Shown here: piece by piece, positions 54,228-63,029 of the stretch
Layout of the letters: each line of letters starts with the position of its first letter
How positions within the stretch are numbered: the stretch's first letter is position 1
Assembly: GCF_029094505.1 (NCBI RefSeq)
Contig: NZ_CP119108.1
Location: forward strand, 2,852,001 to 2,916,000
Direction: 5' to 3'
Length of the DNA stretch: 64,000 nucleotides
Origin: Microbacterium horticulturae
GTDB taxonomy: Bacteria > Actinomycetota > Actinomycetes > Actinomycetales > Microbacteriaceae
Notes under the pieces: model-generated
Database searches by the model: none
What the model was told of the DNA's origin: nothing
The model's input: the letters and a program-made list of their open reading frames with translations, nothing else
Translations under genes and position numbers: made by a program

Positions 54228-55151
54228 ATGACCACCGTCATCCACACAGAGTCGCTGCACAAGCACTATCGCCGCGTCCACGCACTCGATGGCCTCGACC
54301 TGAGCGTCGAGGCCGGTCAGGTGCACGGCTTCCTCGGTCCGAACGGCGCCGGCAAGACCACGACGATCCGCATTCTGCTGGGTCTCGCACGCAAGACGAG
54401 AGGCGCGGCATCCGTCTTCGGACTCGATCCCTGGAACGATGCCGTCGCCGTCCACCGGCGCACCGCCTCTGTACCCGGCGACGTGAGCGTGTGGCCCAAC
54501 CTCTCCGGGGGCGAAGCCATCGACCTGCTCGCGCGCCTGCGCGGCGCCGCGCACCGCGACCGCGGGTATCGGGCCGAGCGCGACCGCCTGGCGGAGGCCT
54601 TCGACTTCGACCCGCGGCCCAAGGGCCGCAGCTATTCGAAGGGCAACCGGCAGAAGATTGCGCTCATCGCGGCGTTCGCGGTGCCCGCCGATCTGTACAT
54701 CCTCGACGAGCCGACGAGCGGCCTCGATCCCCTGATGGAGGTCGCCTTCCGCGACGAGATCACCCGGGTGCGGGATGCCGGAGCCACCGTGCTCCTGTCG
54801 AGCCACATCCTCTCCGAGGTCGAGCTGCTCTGCGACCGTGTCTCGATCATTCGGGCCGGGCGCATCGTCGAGTCGGGGACCCTCGACGAGTTGCGCCACC
54901 TGACCCGCTCGGAGGTCTCGTTCGAGGCCGCCGATCTCGCCGCCCTCGAGGGCATCGCCGCCGCCCACGACGCCGCGTTCGCATCGGGCCGGGCGACGTT
55001 CACGGTCGACAGCGACGACGTCGACGCCGTGCTGCCCGAGCTCGCTCGGCGCAAGGTCTCAGGGCTGCGCATCGCGCCGCCGTCGCTCGAGGAGCTGTTC
55101 CTGCGCCACTACGGCGACGACCTGGAGAAGATCGAGGCGAGCAAGCGATGA
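54228..55151 (+). CDS. ABC exporter ATPase
   Basis: 307 aa. Walker A GPNGAGKTTT (~40), signature YSKGNRQKIAL in place of LSGGQ, Walker B LYILDEPTSGLD, switch LLSSHILSEVE with His; the C-terminal regulatory extension ends PSLEELFLRHYG. The upstream open extension is rejected because the -10 box is inside it. Paired with the permease by ATGA. Resembles ATPases of antibiotic or polyketide exporters. Confidence 0.92.
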   Translation: MTTVIHTESLHKHYRRVHALDGLDLSVEAGQVHGFLGPNGAGKTTTIRILLGLARKTRGAASVFGLDPWNDAVAVHRRTASVPGDVSVWPNLSGGEAIDLLARLRGAAHRDRGYRAERDRLAEAFDFDPRPKGRSYSKGNRQKIALIAAFAVPADLYILDEPTSGLDPLMEVAFRDEITRVRDAGATVLLSSHILSEVELLCDRVSIIRAGRIVESGTLDELRHLTRSEVSFEAADLAALEGIAAAHDAAFASGRATFTVDSDDVDAVLPELARRKVSGLRIAPPSLEELFLRHYGDDLEKIEASKR

Positions 55152-56761
55152 TCGGCGCCCTCCTGCGCCAGCGCTTGCGCCGCGATTGGCTGCAGCTGCT
55201 GCTGTGGATCCTCGGCACCGCGCTGATGGCCTACGCCGGCTACTCGGGTGTCACCCAGTCGTACGGCACGCTCGAAGACCGACAGAACATCCTCGCCGCC
55301 GCCCTCGCCAACCCGGTGATCCTCATGTTCCGTGGCCTGCCGTCGGGGGCGAGCGAGGGTGCGTTCCTCGCGTTCGAGGTGCTCCCCTGGCTCGCGATCC
55401 TCGCCGCGCTCATGTCGCTCTTCCTCGCCGTGCGCCACACCCGCGCCGACGAAGAGGCCGGCCGCAGCGAACTTCTGTCGGCCACCCCGGCCGCGCGCAC
55501 GCTGCCGACCGTCGCGACGATCATCCACGGCATCCTCGCTGACGTCGTCCTCGCGGTGCTCACAGCCCTCGCCCTGATGTCGACGGGGCTGGATGCCGCG
55601 GGCTCGGCCCTCACCGGAGCGGCCGCCGGCGCGACGGGTATAGCGTTCTTGGGCATCGGCCTGATCGCAGCGCAGCTCATGCGCACTTCGCGCGGCGCCA
55701 ACTCGCTCACCGTCTGGGTGCTCGTGGCGACGTTCCTGCTGCGGGGAATCGGCAACGCGGCAGGCACGCCCAGCGACGACCTCACGCACATCACGAGCGC
55801 GTGGCCCGCGTGGATCTCGCCGTTCGGCTGGGCCGAGCAGACCCGCCCCTACGATGCGAACAACGGGTGGCCGGTCGCGCTCGCGCTCGTCGTCGGCATC
55901 GGCCTCGCCGTGGTCGCGGCGCTGCTGCAGTCTGCGCGCGACATGGGGGCGAGCTTCATCGCGCCGCGGATGGGCCGCGTGCACGCCCGCCCCGCGCTGT
56001 CATCAACCCATGCCCTGGTCTGGCGCCTGTCGGGCGGGTCGCTGATCGGCTGGGCCGTGGGCGGCGCTCTCACCGGCATCCTCGCCACCACCCTGGGCGG
56101 CGTGATCGACCAGGTCTCGACCGAGAACCCTGCCGTGGCCGACATCCTGACGAAGATCGCCCAGTCGGGCACCCTCGACGAGGCCATGGTGACGGTCTTC
56201 TTCACGATGCTCGGGATCGTGGCGGGATGCTGCGCGGTCCAGACGGTGGCCCGCGCCCGGCAGGAAGAGTCCCATGGCACGGCCGAGCCGGTGCTTTCCA
56301 CGCCGACGCGCCGCGTCGTGTGGCTGGCCGACTACCTCATCGTCGCGACCTGCGCCGTGCTGATCGTGATCGCAGCCGCGGTGGTGTTCGCGTTTGTCGG
56401 CATGGCCTCGTCGGGCGGGGGTGCTGACATCGCCCGCACCGTGCTCGTGGACGGCGCAGGGCAGGCGGTCGCGGCATCGGTGTTCACCGTCATCACCGCG
56501 CTCGTGTTCGTGCTCGCGCCGCGTGCGACGATCGGGCTCGCGTGGGCGCTACTGCTGATCGCGACGATGCTCGGCATGTTCGGGCCGCTGTTCGGCTTCC
56601 CCGACTGGACGACCAGCATCTCGCCGTTCGGCGTGACCCCGGTGGTCTCGCAAGGCGAGGTCGACGTGCGCGGGCTGTGGTGGCTGCTGCTGGCGGTCGC
56701 GGTGGGAGCCGCAGCATCCCTCACCTTCATGCGGCGGCGCGAGCTGGCGACGAACGGATAG
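55148..56761 (+). CDS. ABC-2-type exporter permease, two-half (polyketide-exporter-like)
   Basis: 537 aa, about twelve membrane segments in two similar halves, each beginning with a cytoplasmic start (LLRQRLRRDWLQLLLWILG; HALVWRLSGGSLIGWAVGG). SELLSATPAARTLP and EPVLSTPTRRVVW are the two matching loop motifs of the polyketide/antibiotic exporter permeases. Follows the ATPase with a 4-nt overlap; a MarR-like regulator starts 11 bp after it. Confidence 0.9.
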   Translation: MIGALLRQRLRRDWLQLLLWILGTALMAYAGYSGVTQSYGTLEDRQNILAAALANPVILMFRGLPSGASEGAFLAFEVLPWLAILAALMSLFLAVRHTRADEEAGRSELLSATPAARTLPTVATIIHGILADVVLAVLTALALMSTGLDAAGSALTGAAAGATGIAFLGIGLIAAQLMRTSRGANSLTVWVLVATFLLRGIGNAAGTPSDDLTHITSAWPAWISPFGWAEQTRPYDANNGWPVALALVVGIGLAVVAALLQSARDMGASFIAPRMGRVHARPALSSTHALVWRLSGGSLIGWAVGGALTGILATTLGGVIDQVSTENPAVADILTKIAQSGTLDEAMVTVFFTMLGIVAGCCAVQTVARARQEESHGTAEPVLSTPTRRVVWLADYLIVATCAVLIVIAAAVVFAFVGMASSGGGADIARTVLVDGAGQAVAASVFTVITALVFVLAPRATIGLAWALLLIATMLGMFGPLFGFPDWTTSISPFGVTPVVSQGEVDVRGLWWLLLAVAVGAAASLTFMRRRELATNG

Positions 56762-56772
56762 ATTCGAAGACG

Positions 56773-57243
56773 ATGACCGAGCACCGCGCGATCGAGGCCG
56801 CCGAACGGGGAGCTGCCGTCATGGTCGCCGCCGGCATGCCGCGCATGCCCGCGCGGGTCATGATGGCCCTGATCGCCGCGCCCGAAGGCGGGTACACCGC
56901 CGGCGAGCTGTGCGAACGGCTGGGCGTGAGCGCGGCTGCGGTGTCGGGGGCGGTGCGGTATCTGCAGCAGCTGCATTTCATCCAGCGACGCACGGTGCCC
57001 GGCGAGCGCCGCGAGCGCTATGTGCTGCTCGAGGACGCCTTCTACCGGTCGGTCGTCGACAACGACCCGGTCTACACGCGGGCCGCGGCGATCCTCGACG
57101 ACATGGCCGCCGAGCTCGACGACGACCCCGCCGCGCAGCAGCGCGCCGCCGACATCGCCGGATTCATGCGCTTTCTGGCCAGGCGGATGCCGCAGCTCAT
57201 CGACGAGTGGGCGGTCGAACGGGCTTCCCACCCCGGCCATTGA
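56773..57243 (+). CDS. MarR/GbsR-type transcriptional regulator
   Basis: 156 aa. Winged helix: RVMMALIAAPEGGYTAGEL, recognition helix LGVSAAAVSGAVRYLQQL, wing RRTVPGERRERYVLLEDAF; the remainder is a helical dimerisation region. Third gene of the ABC operon, so probably its repressor; the TTCATGAA site at 54199 is a candidate target. The 3' end overlaps a small gene on the other strand. Confidence 0.87.
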   Translation: MTEHRAIEAAERGAAVMVAAGMPRMPARVMMALIAAPEGGYTAGELCERLGVSAAAVSGAVRYLQQLHFIQRRTVPGERRERYVLLEDAFYRSVVDNDPVYTRAAAILDDMAAELDDDPAAQQRAADIAGFMRFLARRMPQLIDEWAVERASHPGH

Positions 57244-57481
57244 GCCCCCGGGCGTGAGCGAGGGAAGCGAATCGGAACGGCCACCTCACGTCGGCGAACA
57301 CGGCAGCGGCATCCTCGACGGCCCGCAGATGCGCATAGTGCGCGGCATCCACCCCGTAATACTCTTCGTAGTCGGCGGCGCCGTTGCTCACCGGAGTCGA
57401 CAGATAGTGCCGCACCGACTCGGCGTCGATCCCCAACGCATAGCGATGCTCGCGCGAGAAGTACTCATCCTGTGCGTGCAT
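57197..57481 (-). CDS. Small conserved hypothetical protein, 3' end altered by REP DNA
   Basis: 94 aa with a good ribosome site (GGAGGGG) before the ATG. The core DEYFSREHRYALGIDAESVR and HYLSTPVSNGAADYEEYYGV resembles a small actinobacterial protein family of unknown function that I recall from other genomes. From about residue 70 the sequence no longer looks like the family: its DNA (57252-57275) is a degenerate REP element, and it overlaps the MarR-like gene by 47 bp. The C-terminus is probably disrupted or read through repeat DNA. Confidence 0.6.
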   Translation of the reverse strand: MHAQDEYFSREHRYALGIDAESVRHYLSTPVSNGAADYEEYYGVDAAHYAHLRAVEDAAAVFADVRWPFRFASLAHARGLNGRGGKPVRPPTRR

Positions 57482-57497
57482 CGCCGCCCCTCCGTCT

Positions 57498-57583
57498 GTG
57501 CATACCGTAGGGGATCTCCAGCGACACGACCGGGGCGGATGCCGGGGAGCGGCGTGTCGGCCAGAATCCCCGACCGTGTGCAC
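57498..57583. repeat. Near-palindromic repeat, GTGCACA family, copy 2
   Basis: Outer arms GTGCATAC and GTGTGCAC. Internal arms TAGGGGATCTCC...GCGACACG pair with CGTGTCGGCC...ATCCCCGACC. Arms align with those at 42075-42165 to a consensus of GTGCACA-NN-GTCGGGGAT then CGACACGCC. It directly precedes the ribosome site of the small gene. Confidence 0.78.
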
Positions 57584-57603
57584 GCTCGGAGCAGGGGGAA
57601 GAG

Positions 57604-57634
57604 CGTTTCGACTCGCTTCGCTCGCTCAAGGACC
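57604..57634. repeat. Single REP-type palindrome
   Basis: CGTTTCGACTCGCTTCGC followed by TCGCTCAAGGACC is a copy of the REP sequence paired at 30183-30676. It lies in the ~190-bp space between the small gene start and the ABC transporter stop, together with the GTGCACA repeat. Confidence 0.7.
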
Positions 57635-57670
57635 GGGTGAAGAGGACGCTCAACCGGGTGAAGAGAACCC

Positions 57671-59743
57671 TCAGCGACCGGTCGCGGCGTCCCCCTCGGG
57701 TGCGACGACGGGCACCGTGCTCGTCTCGGCTTCCAGCGCCTCTTCGAGGTCGATGTCGGCGGCCGCCTGCTCGAACTGCGCGCGATACAGGCGCCAGTAC
57801 GCGCCCTCGCGAGCGATGAGCTCGTCGTGCGTGCCCTTCTCGACGATGTCGCCGTGCTCCATCACGAGGATGAGGTCCGCGTCGCGGATCGTCGAGAGCC
57901 GATGCGCGATCACGAACGAGGTGCGACCCGACCGCAGCGCCGCCATCGCGTGCTGCAGCAGCAGTTCGGTGCGGGTGTCGACCGAGCTGGTCGCCTCGTC
58001 GAGGATCAACACCGACGGCTGCGCGACGAACGCGCGCGCGATCGTGATCAGCTGCTTCTCGCCCGCCGAGACGTTCGAGGCGTCCTCGTCGAGCACGGTG
58101 TCGTAGCCGTCGGGCAGCGAGCGCACGAAGGTGTCCACACGCGTCGCGGTCGCGGCATCCACGATCTCTTCATCGGTGGCCGACTGCCGGCCGTAGCGGA
58201 TGTTCTCACGGATGGTGCCGGCGAACAGCCACGGGTCCTGCAGGACCATTCCGGTGCGCGTGCGCACATCGTCACGGGTGAGGGATGCCACATCCTGCCC
58301 GTCGAGCAGGATCCGCCCTCCGTCCAGCTCGTAGAACCGCATGAGCAGGTTCACCAGCGTGGTCTTGCCCGCACCGGTCGGCCCCACGATCGCGACCGTC
58401 TGACCGGGCTCGACGCGGAACGACAGGTCGCTGATCAGCGGCTGCTCGGGGTCGTACGAGAACTTCACGTGCTCGAACTCGATCACTCCACGCCCGGGCT
58501 GGTACGCCGGCGCGTCAGGGTCGTCGGGGTCTTGCTCTTCGGCATCGAGCAGGTCGAAGACCCGCTCAGCCGACGCGGTGCCCGACTGCACGACCGCGGC
58601 CATGCCGCCCAGCTCGCTCAGCGGCTGCGTGAACTGCTGCGAGTACTGGATGAAGGCCTGCACATCGCCGAGCCGCAGATTGCCCGAGGCTACCATCAGG
58701 CCGCCCAGCACCGCGATGCCGACGTAGCTCAGGCTGCCGATGAAGGTCATGCCCGGCATGATGATGCCTGACAGGAACTGCGCCTTGAACGAGGCCTGGA
58801 AGAGCTCTTCGTTCTCCTCGGCGAACTGCGCGCGCGAAGAGGCGTCGCGGCCGAAGACCTGCACCAGCGCATGCCCCGAGAACGACTCCTCGACCCGGGC
58901 GTTCAGCCGCCCGACCTTGCGCCACTGCGTCTTGAACGCCTTCTGCGACTTCGGACCGATGACACCGAAGATCACCGCCATCAGCGGCAGAGCGACCAGG
59001 GCCACCAGCGCCAGCTGCCACGAGATCGAGAACATCATGACGAGCACGCCGACCACGGTCAGCACGCTCGTGAGCGCGCCCGACAGGGATTGCTGCATGG
59101 TCTGCGTGATGTTGTCGATGTCGTTGGTGACGCGCGAGATCAGCTCGCCGCGTTGCACCTTGTCGAAGTATGAGAGCGGCAGCCGATTGAGCTTGGCTTC
59201 GACGTCTTCACGCAGCTGCCACATGGTGCGCACCATGATGATGTTGATCACGTACCCCTGCACCCAGCTGAGCAGGGCCGACACCACGTAGATCGCCATC
59301 ACCGCGATGATGACTCCGCGCAGGCGGTCGAAGTCGATCCCGGCGCCGACCTGGAAGTTCGACATCGCCGCGACCATGTTCGCGATCTCGCCTTGCCCTG
59401 CGGCCCGCAGCGCCTCGACCACCTGGTCTTGGGTGGCGGATGCCGGGAACTGGTCGCCCAGCACGGAGGAGATGACGCCCTCGAAGATGATGTTCGTCGC
59501 CTCGCCGAGCACCTTGGGCGCGATCACGGCGAGCACGACGCCGATCGCCCCGGCGAGCGACACGAGCGAGAAGCCGACCCAGTGGGGCTTCAGCAGCCCG
59601 ATCATCCGGACGAAGCTCTCGCGGAAGTTCGCGGCCTTGCCGGGTGCGACGCCGCCGCTCCAGTCGTCGGAGTTCAGCCGCGCCTGCTCGGCGAGCTCCT
59701 CTTCGAGGCGCTCTTCTTCGGTCTGCAGATCGGGAGTGCTCAT
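57671..59743 (-). CDS. Multidrug ABC exporter half-transporter (second subunit)
   Basis: 690 aa. An N-terminal acidic extension (~60 aa), a six-helix type I exporter membrane domain (~65-400) and an ATPase domain: Walker A GPTGAGKTT, signature NVSAGEKQLITIARAF (SAGEK variant of LSGGQ), Walker B VLILDEATSSVDT with catalytic Glu, switch His IAHRLSTI. It pairs with the upstream subunit as a heterodimer (LmrCD/BmrCD-like). Start chosen at the ATG overlapping the upstream stop (ATGA); longer extensions lie inside that gene. Confidence 0.92.
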   Translation of the reverse strand: MSTPDLQTEEERLEEELAEQARLNSDDWSGGVAPGKAANFRESFVRMIGLLKPHWVGFSLVSLAGAIGVVLAVIAPKVLGEATNIIFEGVISSVLGDQFPASATQDQVVEALRAAGQGEIANMVAAMSNFQVGAGIDFDRLRGVIIAVMAIYVVSALLSWVQGYVINIIMVRTMWQLREDVEAKLNRLPLSYFDKVQRGELISRVTNDIDNITQTMQQSLSGALTSVLTVVGVLVMMFSISWQLALVALVALPLMAVIFGVIGPKSQKAFKTQWRKVGRLNARVEESFSGHALVQVFGRDASSRAQFAEENEELFQASFKAQFLSGIIMPGMTFIGSLSYVGIAVLGGLMVASGNLRLGDVQAFIQYSQQFTQPLSELGGMAAVVQSGTASAERVFDLLDAEEQDPDDPDAPAYQPGRGVIEFEHVKFSYDPEQPLISDLSFRVEPGQTVAIVGPTGAGKTTLVNLLMRFYELDGGRILLDGQDVASLTRDDVRTRTGMVLQDPWLFAGTIRENIRYGRQSATDEEIVDAATATRVDTFVRSLPDGYDTVLDEDASNVSAGEKQLITIARAFVAQPSVLILDEATSSVDTRTELLLQHAMAALRSGRTSFVIAHRLSTIRDADLILVMEHGDIVEKGTHDELIAREGAYWRLYRAQFEQAAADIDLEEALEAETSTVPVVAPEGDAATGR

Positions 59744-61467
59744 GCCTGCACCCCCAGCTGCGAGTCGACGATCTCTTTGTAGGTGTCGCAACTCTCGAGC
59801 AGCTCGTCGTGGGTACCCACACCCACCATGCGCCCGGCCTCGAGCACGACGATGCGGTCGGCATCGGTGATGGTCGACACACGCTGTGCCACGACGATCT
59901 TGGTGACGTGCGGCATCCGGTGCCACAGCGCCTTGCGCAGCGCGGCGTCGGTCGACAGATCGAGCGCTGAGAACGAGTCGTCGAAGACGAGCACCTCGGG
60001 TTGGTGCACGATGGCCCGCGCGATGGCGAGCCGCTGCCGCTGCCCGCCCGACACGTTTGTGCCGCCCTGGGCGATGCGCGCAGCCAGGCCCCCGTCCTTC
60101 TCGGCGACGAAGTCGCGGGCCTGCGCGATCTCGAGGGCCTCCCACAGCTCGGCGTCGGTGGCCTCTTCGCGGCCGAAGCGCAGATTCGAGGCGATGGTCC
60201 CGGTGAACAGGAACGGGCGCTGCGGCACCAGGCCGATGCCCTGCCACATCGCGTCGAGGTCGGCCTCGCGCACATCGACACCCGCGACGCGCACGGCGCC
60301 GCCGGTCACGTCGAACAGGCGCGGGATCAGTGAGACCAGCGTGGTCTTGCCCGACCCGGTCGACCCGACGATCGCGACGGTCTCGCCGGGCTCTGCGCGG
60401 AACGAGATGTCCTGCAGCACCGGCTGGTCGGCACCCGGGTAGGCGAAGGTCACGTCGTCGAATTCCACGGTGCCGGGCGCGGTGAAATCGCCGACCGGGT
60501 TCTCAGGGCGGGCCAGCGAGCTGTCGGTGTCCAGCACCTCGCCGATGCGCTCGGCCGACACCGCCGCGCGCGGGATCATGATCGTCATGAAGCTGGCCAT
60601 CAGCACGCCCATGAGGATCTGGCCGATGTACTGCATGAACGCGAACAGGGTGCCGATGGGCAGGTCGCGGTCGTGCACGGCGAGTCCGCCGAACCAGATC
60701 ACGCCCACGACAGTGAGGTTGAGCACGAGCATCGCCAGCGGGAACAGCAGCACGAACAGCGAGCCGACCTTGCGGCCGACGACCATGATGTCGGTGTTCG
60801 CTCCGCGGAAGCGCTCCTCCTCGATGCGCTCGCGCACGAATGCGCGCACGACACGCACGCCGCTCAGCTGCTCGCGCATGATGCGGTTGACCGCGTCGAG
60901 CCGCGTCTGGAAGCTGCGGAACAACGGCACCATCCGGCTGATCACAAGCGCTGCGAGCACGAGCAGGATCGGCACCGACACCGCGATCAGCCAGCTCAGG
61001 CCGACATCCTGGCGCAGCGCCATGATGACGCCGCCGATCGCCAGCAGCGGCGCGGTCACGAGCATCGTCGCGCCCATCATCGCGAGCATCTGCACCTGCT
61101 GCACGTCGTTCGTGTTGCGGGTGATGAGCGACCCGGCTCCGAACGTCGAGATCTCGCGCTCGGAGAACGAGCTGACCCGGTCGTAGACGTCGCGGCGGAT
61201 GTCACGGCCGGCGGCCATCGCCGCCCGCGCCGCGAAGAAGGTGGCGATGACGGAGGCCACGATCTGGCCGAGCGAGATCAGCAGCATGAACGCGCCATGG
61301 GTCCAGATGAACCCGGTGTCACCGGTGGCCACGCCCTTGTCGATGATGTCGGCGTTCAGGCGCGGCAGGTACAGCTGCGCCATCGCCGATGCGAACTGGA
61401 AGACGAGCACGCCCAGCAGCAGCCAGCGATACGTCGTGAGATAGCGGAAGAGGATTTTGCCGAGCAC
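59740..61467 (-). CDS. Multidrug ABC exporter half-transporter (first subunit)
   Basis: 575 aa, GTG start with GGAG 6 nt upstream. Six-helix membrane domain then ATPase: Walker A GSTGSGKTT, signature NVSGGQRQRLAIARAI (intact SGGQ), Walker B VLVFDDSFSALD, with Asp in place of the catalytic Glu, and Gln in VAQRVSTI in place of the switch His. So this subunit carries the degenerate catalytic site and its partner the competent one, the classic asymmetric heterodimer arrangement. Confidence 0.92.
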   Translation of the reverse strand: MLGKILFRYLTTYRWLLLGVLVFQFASAMAQLYLPRLNADIIDKGVATGDTGFIWTHGAFMLLISLGQIVASVIATFFAARAAMAAGRDIRRDVYDRVSSFSEREISTFGAGSLITRNTNDVQQVQMLAMMGATMLVTAPLLAIGGVIMALRQDVGLSWLIAVSVPILLVLAALVISRMVPLFRSFQTRLDAVNRIMREQLSGVRVVRAFVRERIEEERFRGANTDIMVVGRKVGSLFVLLFPLAMLVLNLTVVGVIWFGGLAVHDRDLPIGTLFAFMQYIGQILMGVLMASFMTIMIPRAAVSAERIGEVLDTDSSLARPENPVGDFTAPGTVEFDDVTFAYPGADQPVLQDISFRAEPGETVAIVGSTGSGKTTLVSLIPRLFDVTGGAVRVAGVDVREADLDAMWQGIGLVPQRPFLFTGTIASNLRFGREEATDAELWEALEIAQARDFVAEKDGGLAARIAQGGTNVSGGQRQRLAIARAIVHQPEVLVFDDSFSALDLSTDAALRKALWHRMPHVTKIVVAQRVSTITDADRIVVLEAGRMVGVGTHDELLESCDTYKEIVDSQLGVQA

Positions 61468-61536
61468 GGAGGACTCCAGAAGAGGATCGCGCGAATGCGC
61501 GGATGAACAAGCATGCCACGGACTTGCGGCACTCCG

Positions 61537-61998
61537 CTACACGGAGTTCAGGAGGGCATCGAGCGCAGGGCGCTGCCCCTTCACGAGGCGCGGGCGCGCG
61601 GCATCCAGCGTCATCCATTCGACCCGGTCGATCTCTGGGAACTCCGCCCGCCTGCCTGACCGCGGAGGCCACTCCATCTCGAAGGTGCCGAAGAGGAATC
61701 GGGATGCCGTGAACCCCGCGCCGTCGACGGCGAACACCGTGACCCGCTTGCCGGATGAGTACGCCCAGGTGCCGAGCTCGTCGTACGGCCCTTCGGGCGG
61801 ATCGACGCCCAGCTCTTCGCGAAACTCGCGAACCGCGGCATCCACCGGTTCTTCCGTCTCGGCGTCGAACTCGCCCTTCGGGATCGACCACGCCGCCTCG
61901 TCCTTGCGCGCCCAGAACGGTCCGCCCATGTGTGCGATGAACACCTCGAGCACGCCGCCGACCCGACGGTGCAGCAGCAGCCCCGCGCTGCGGATCAT
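61537..61998 (-). CDS. Nudix hydrolase
   Basis: 153 aa. Nudix box GEFDAETEEPVDAAVREFREELGVD (split: GEFDAE then REFREELGVD) matches Gx5Ex7REUXEExGU. Hydrolyses a nucleoside-diphosphate-linked compound; the WSIPKGE start is shared by Ap4A/8-oxo-dGTP-type members. The ATG overlaps the aldo/keto reductase stop (TGATG), so the two are translationally coupled. Confidence 0.9.
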   Translation of the reverse strand: MIRSAGLLLHRRVGGVLEVFIAHMGGPFWARKDEAAWSIPKGEFDAETEEPVDAAVREFREELGVDPPEGPYDELGTWAYSSGKRVTVFAVDGAGFTASRFLFGTFEMEWPPRSGRRAEFPEIDRVEWMTLDAARPRLVKGQRPALDALLNSV

Positions 61999-63011
61999 CA
62001 GCCCAGGCGTGCCTTCGGCGAGACCTCGTAGGTGTTCTGCGGGTCTCGTTCCACGATGTCGCCGAGTGCCTCGTCGATCGCCGTCATGACGTCGGTGTCG
62101 AGCTTGACTCCCGAGGCTGCGACGTTCGACGCTATCTGCTCGGGGCGGGATGCCCCCACCAGCGCCGCCGCGACGTTGGTGTTCTGCAGCACCCAGGCGA
62201 TGGCCAGCTGCGGCATCGTCAGCCCGCAGTCACTCGCGATCGGCTCCAGCCGCTGCACGGCGGTGAGCACATCGTCGCGCAGGAAGCGCTGGATGAAGTG
62301 CGCGCCGCTCTTCTCGTCGGTCGCACGCGAGCCCTCGGGCACCGGCTGACCGGGCAGGTACTTGCCCGACAGCACGCCCTGCGCCATCGGCGACCAGACG
62401 ATCTGCGAGATGCCGAGCTCTTCACTGGCGGGTACGACCTTGTCTTCGATCACGCGCCACAGCATCGAGTACTGCGGCTGGTTCGAGATGAAGGGAACGT
62501 GCAGTTCCTTCGCCAGCGCGGCGCCCTCGCGCAGCTGCTCGGCGGTCCACTCGCTCACGCCGATGTAGAGCGCCTTGCCGGCGCGCACCAGGTCGGCAAA
62601 GGCCTGCATCGTCTCTTCGAGCGGCGTCTCGTAGTCGTAGCGGTGCGCCTGGTAGAGGTCGACGTAGTCGGTGCCCAGTCGCTGCAGCGAGCCGTCGATG
62701 CTCTCGAAGATGTGCTTGCGCGAAAGCCCCGTGTCGTTCGGCCCCTTCGGACCTGTCGGAAAGTAGACCTTCGTGAAGATCTCGAGCGACGCGCGCCGCT
62801 GGCCGGCGAGCGCCTTGCCCAGCACGGTCTCGGCCGCGGTGTTCGCGTAGGTGTCGGCGGTGTCGAACGTCGTGATGCCGGCGTCGAGTGCGGCGTGCAC
62901 GGTGGCGACGGCGCCCGTGTCGTCGATCTGCGACGCGTGCGTCACCCAGTTGCCGTAGGTGATCTCCGAGACCTTGAGTCCGCTGTTGCCCAGATAACGA
63001 TGTTCGACCAT
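61998..63011 (-). CDS. Aldo/keto reductase (Kv-beta-like)
   Basis: 337 aa. NADPH-dependent AKR barrel: catalytic Asp/Tyr in FDTADTYANTAAE (~50-58), Lys in EIFTKVYFP, His in LYQAHRYD, and the C-terminal cofactor loop ALVGASRPEQIASNV. Resembles the KCHR/YghZ branch that reduces aldehydes and ketones such as methylglyoxal. TAGCGT ends 6 nt before the ATG, with AGGGG between, so either leaderless or conventional initiation is possible. Confidence 0.92.
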   Translation of the reverse strand: MVEHRYLGNSGLKVSEITYGNWVTHASQIDDTGAVATVHAALDAGITTFDTADTYANTAAETVLGKALAGQRRASLEIFTKVYFPTGPKGPNDTGLSRKHIFESIDGSLQRLGTDYVDLYQAHRYDYETPLEETMQAFADLVRAGKALYIGVSEWTAEQLREGAALAKELHVPFISNQPQYSMLWRVIEDKVVPASEELGISQIVWSPMAQGVLSGKYLPGQPVPEGSRATDEKSGAHFIQRFLRDDVLTAVQRLEPIASDCGLTMPQLAIAWVLQNTNVAAALVGASRPEQIASNVAASGVKLDTDVMTAIDEALGDIVERDPQNTYEVSPKARLG

Positions 63012-63029
63012 GCCCCTACGCTAGTCGCC

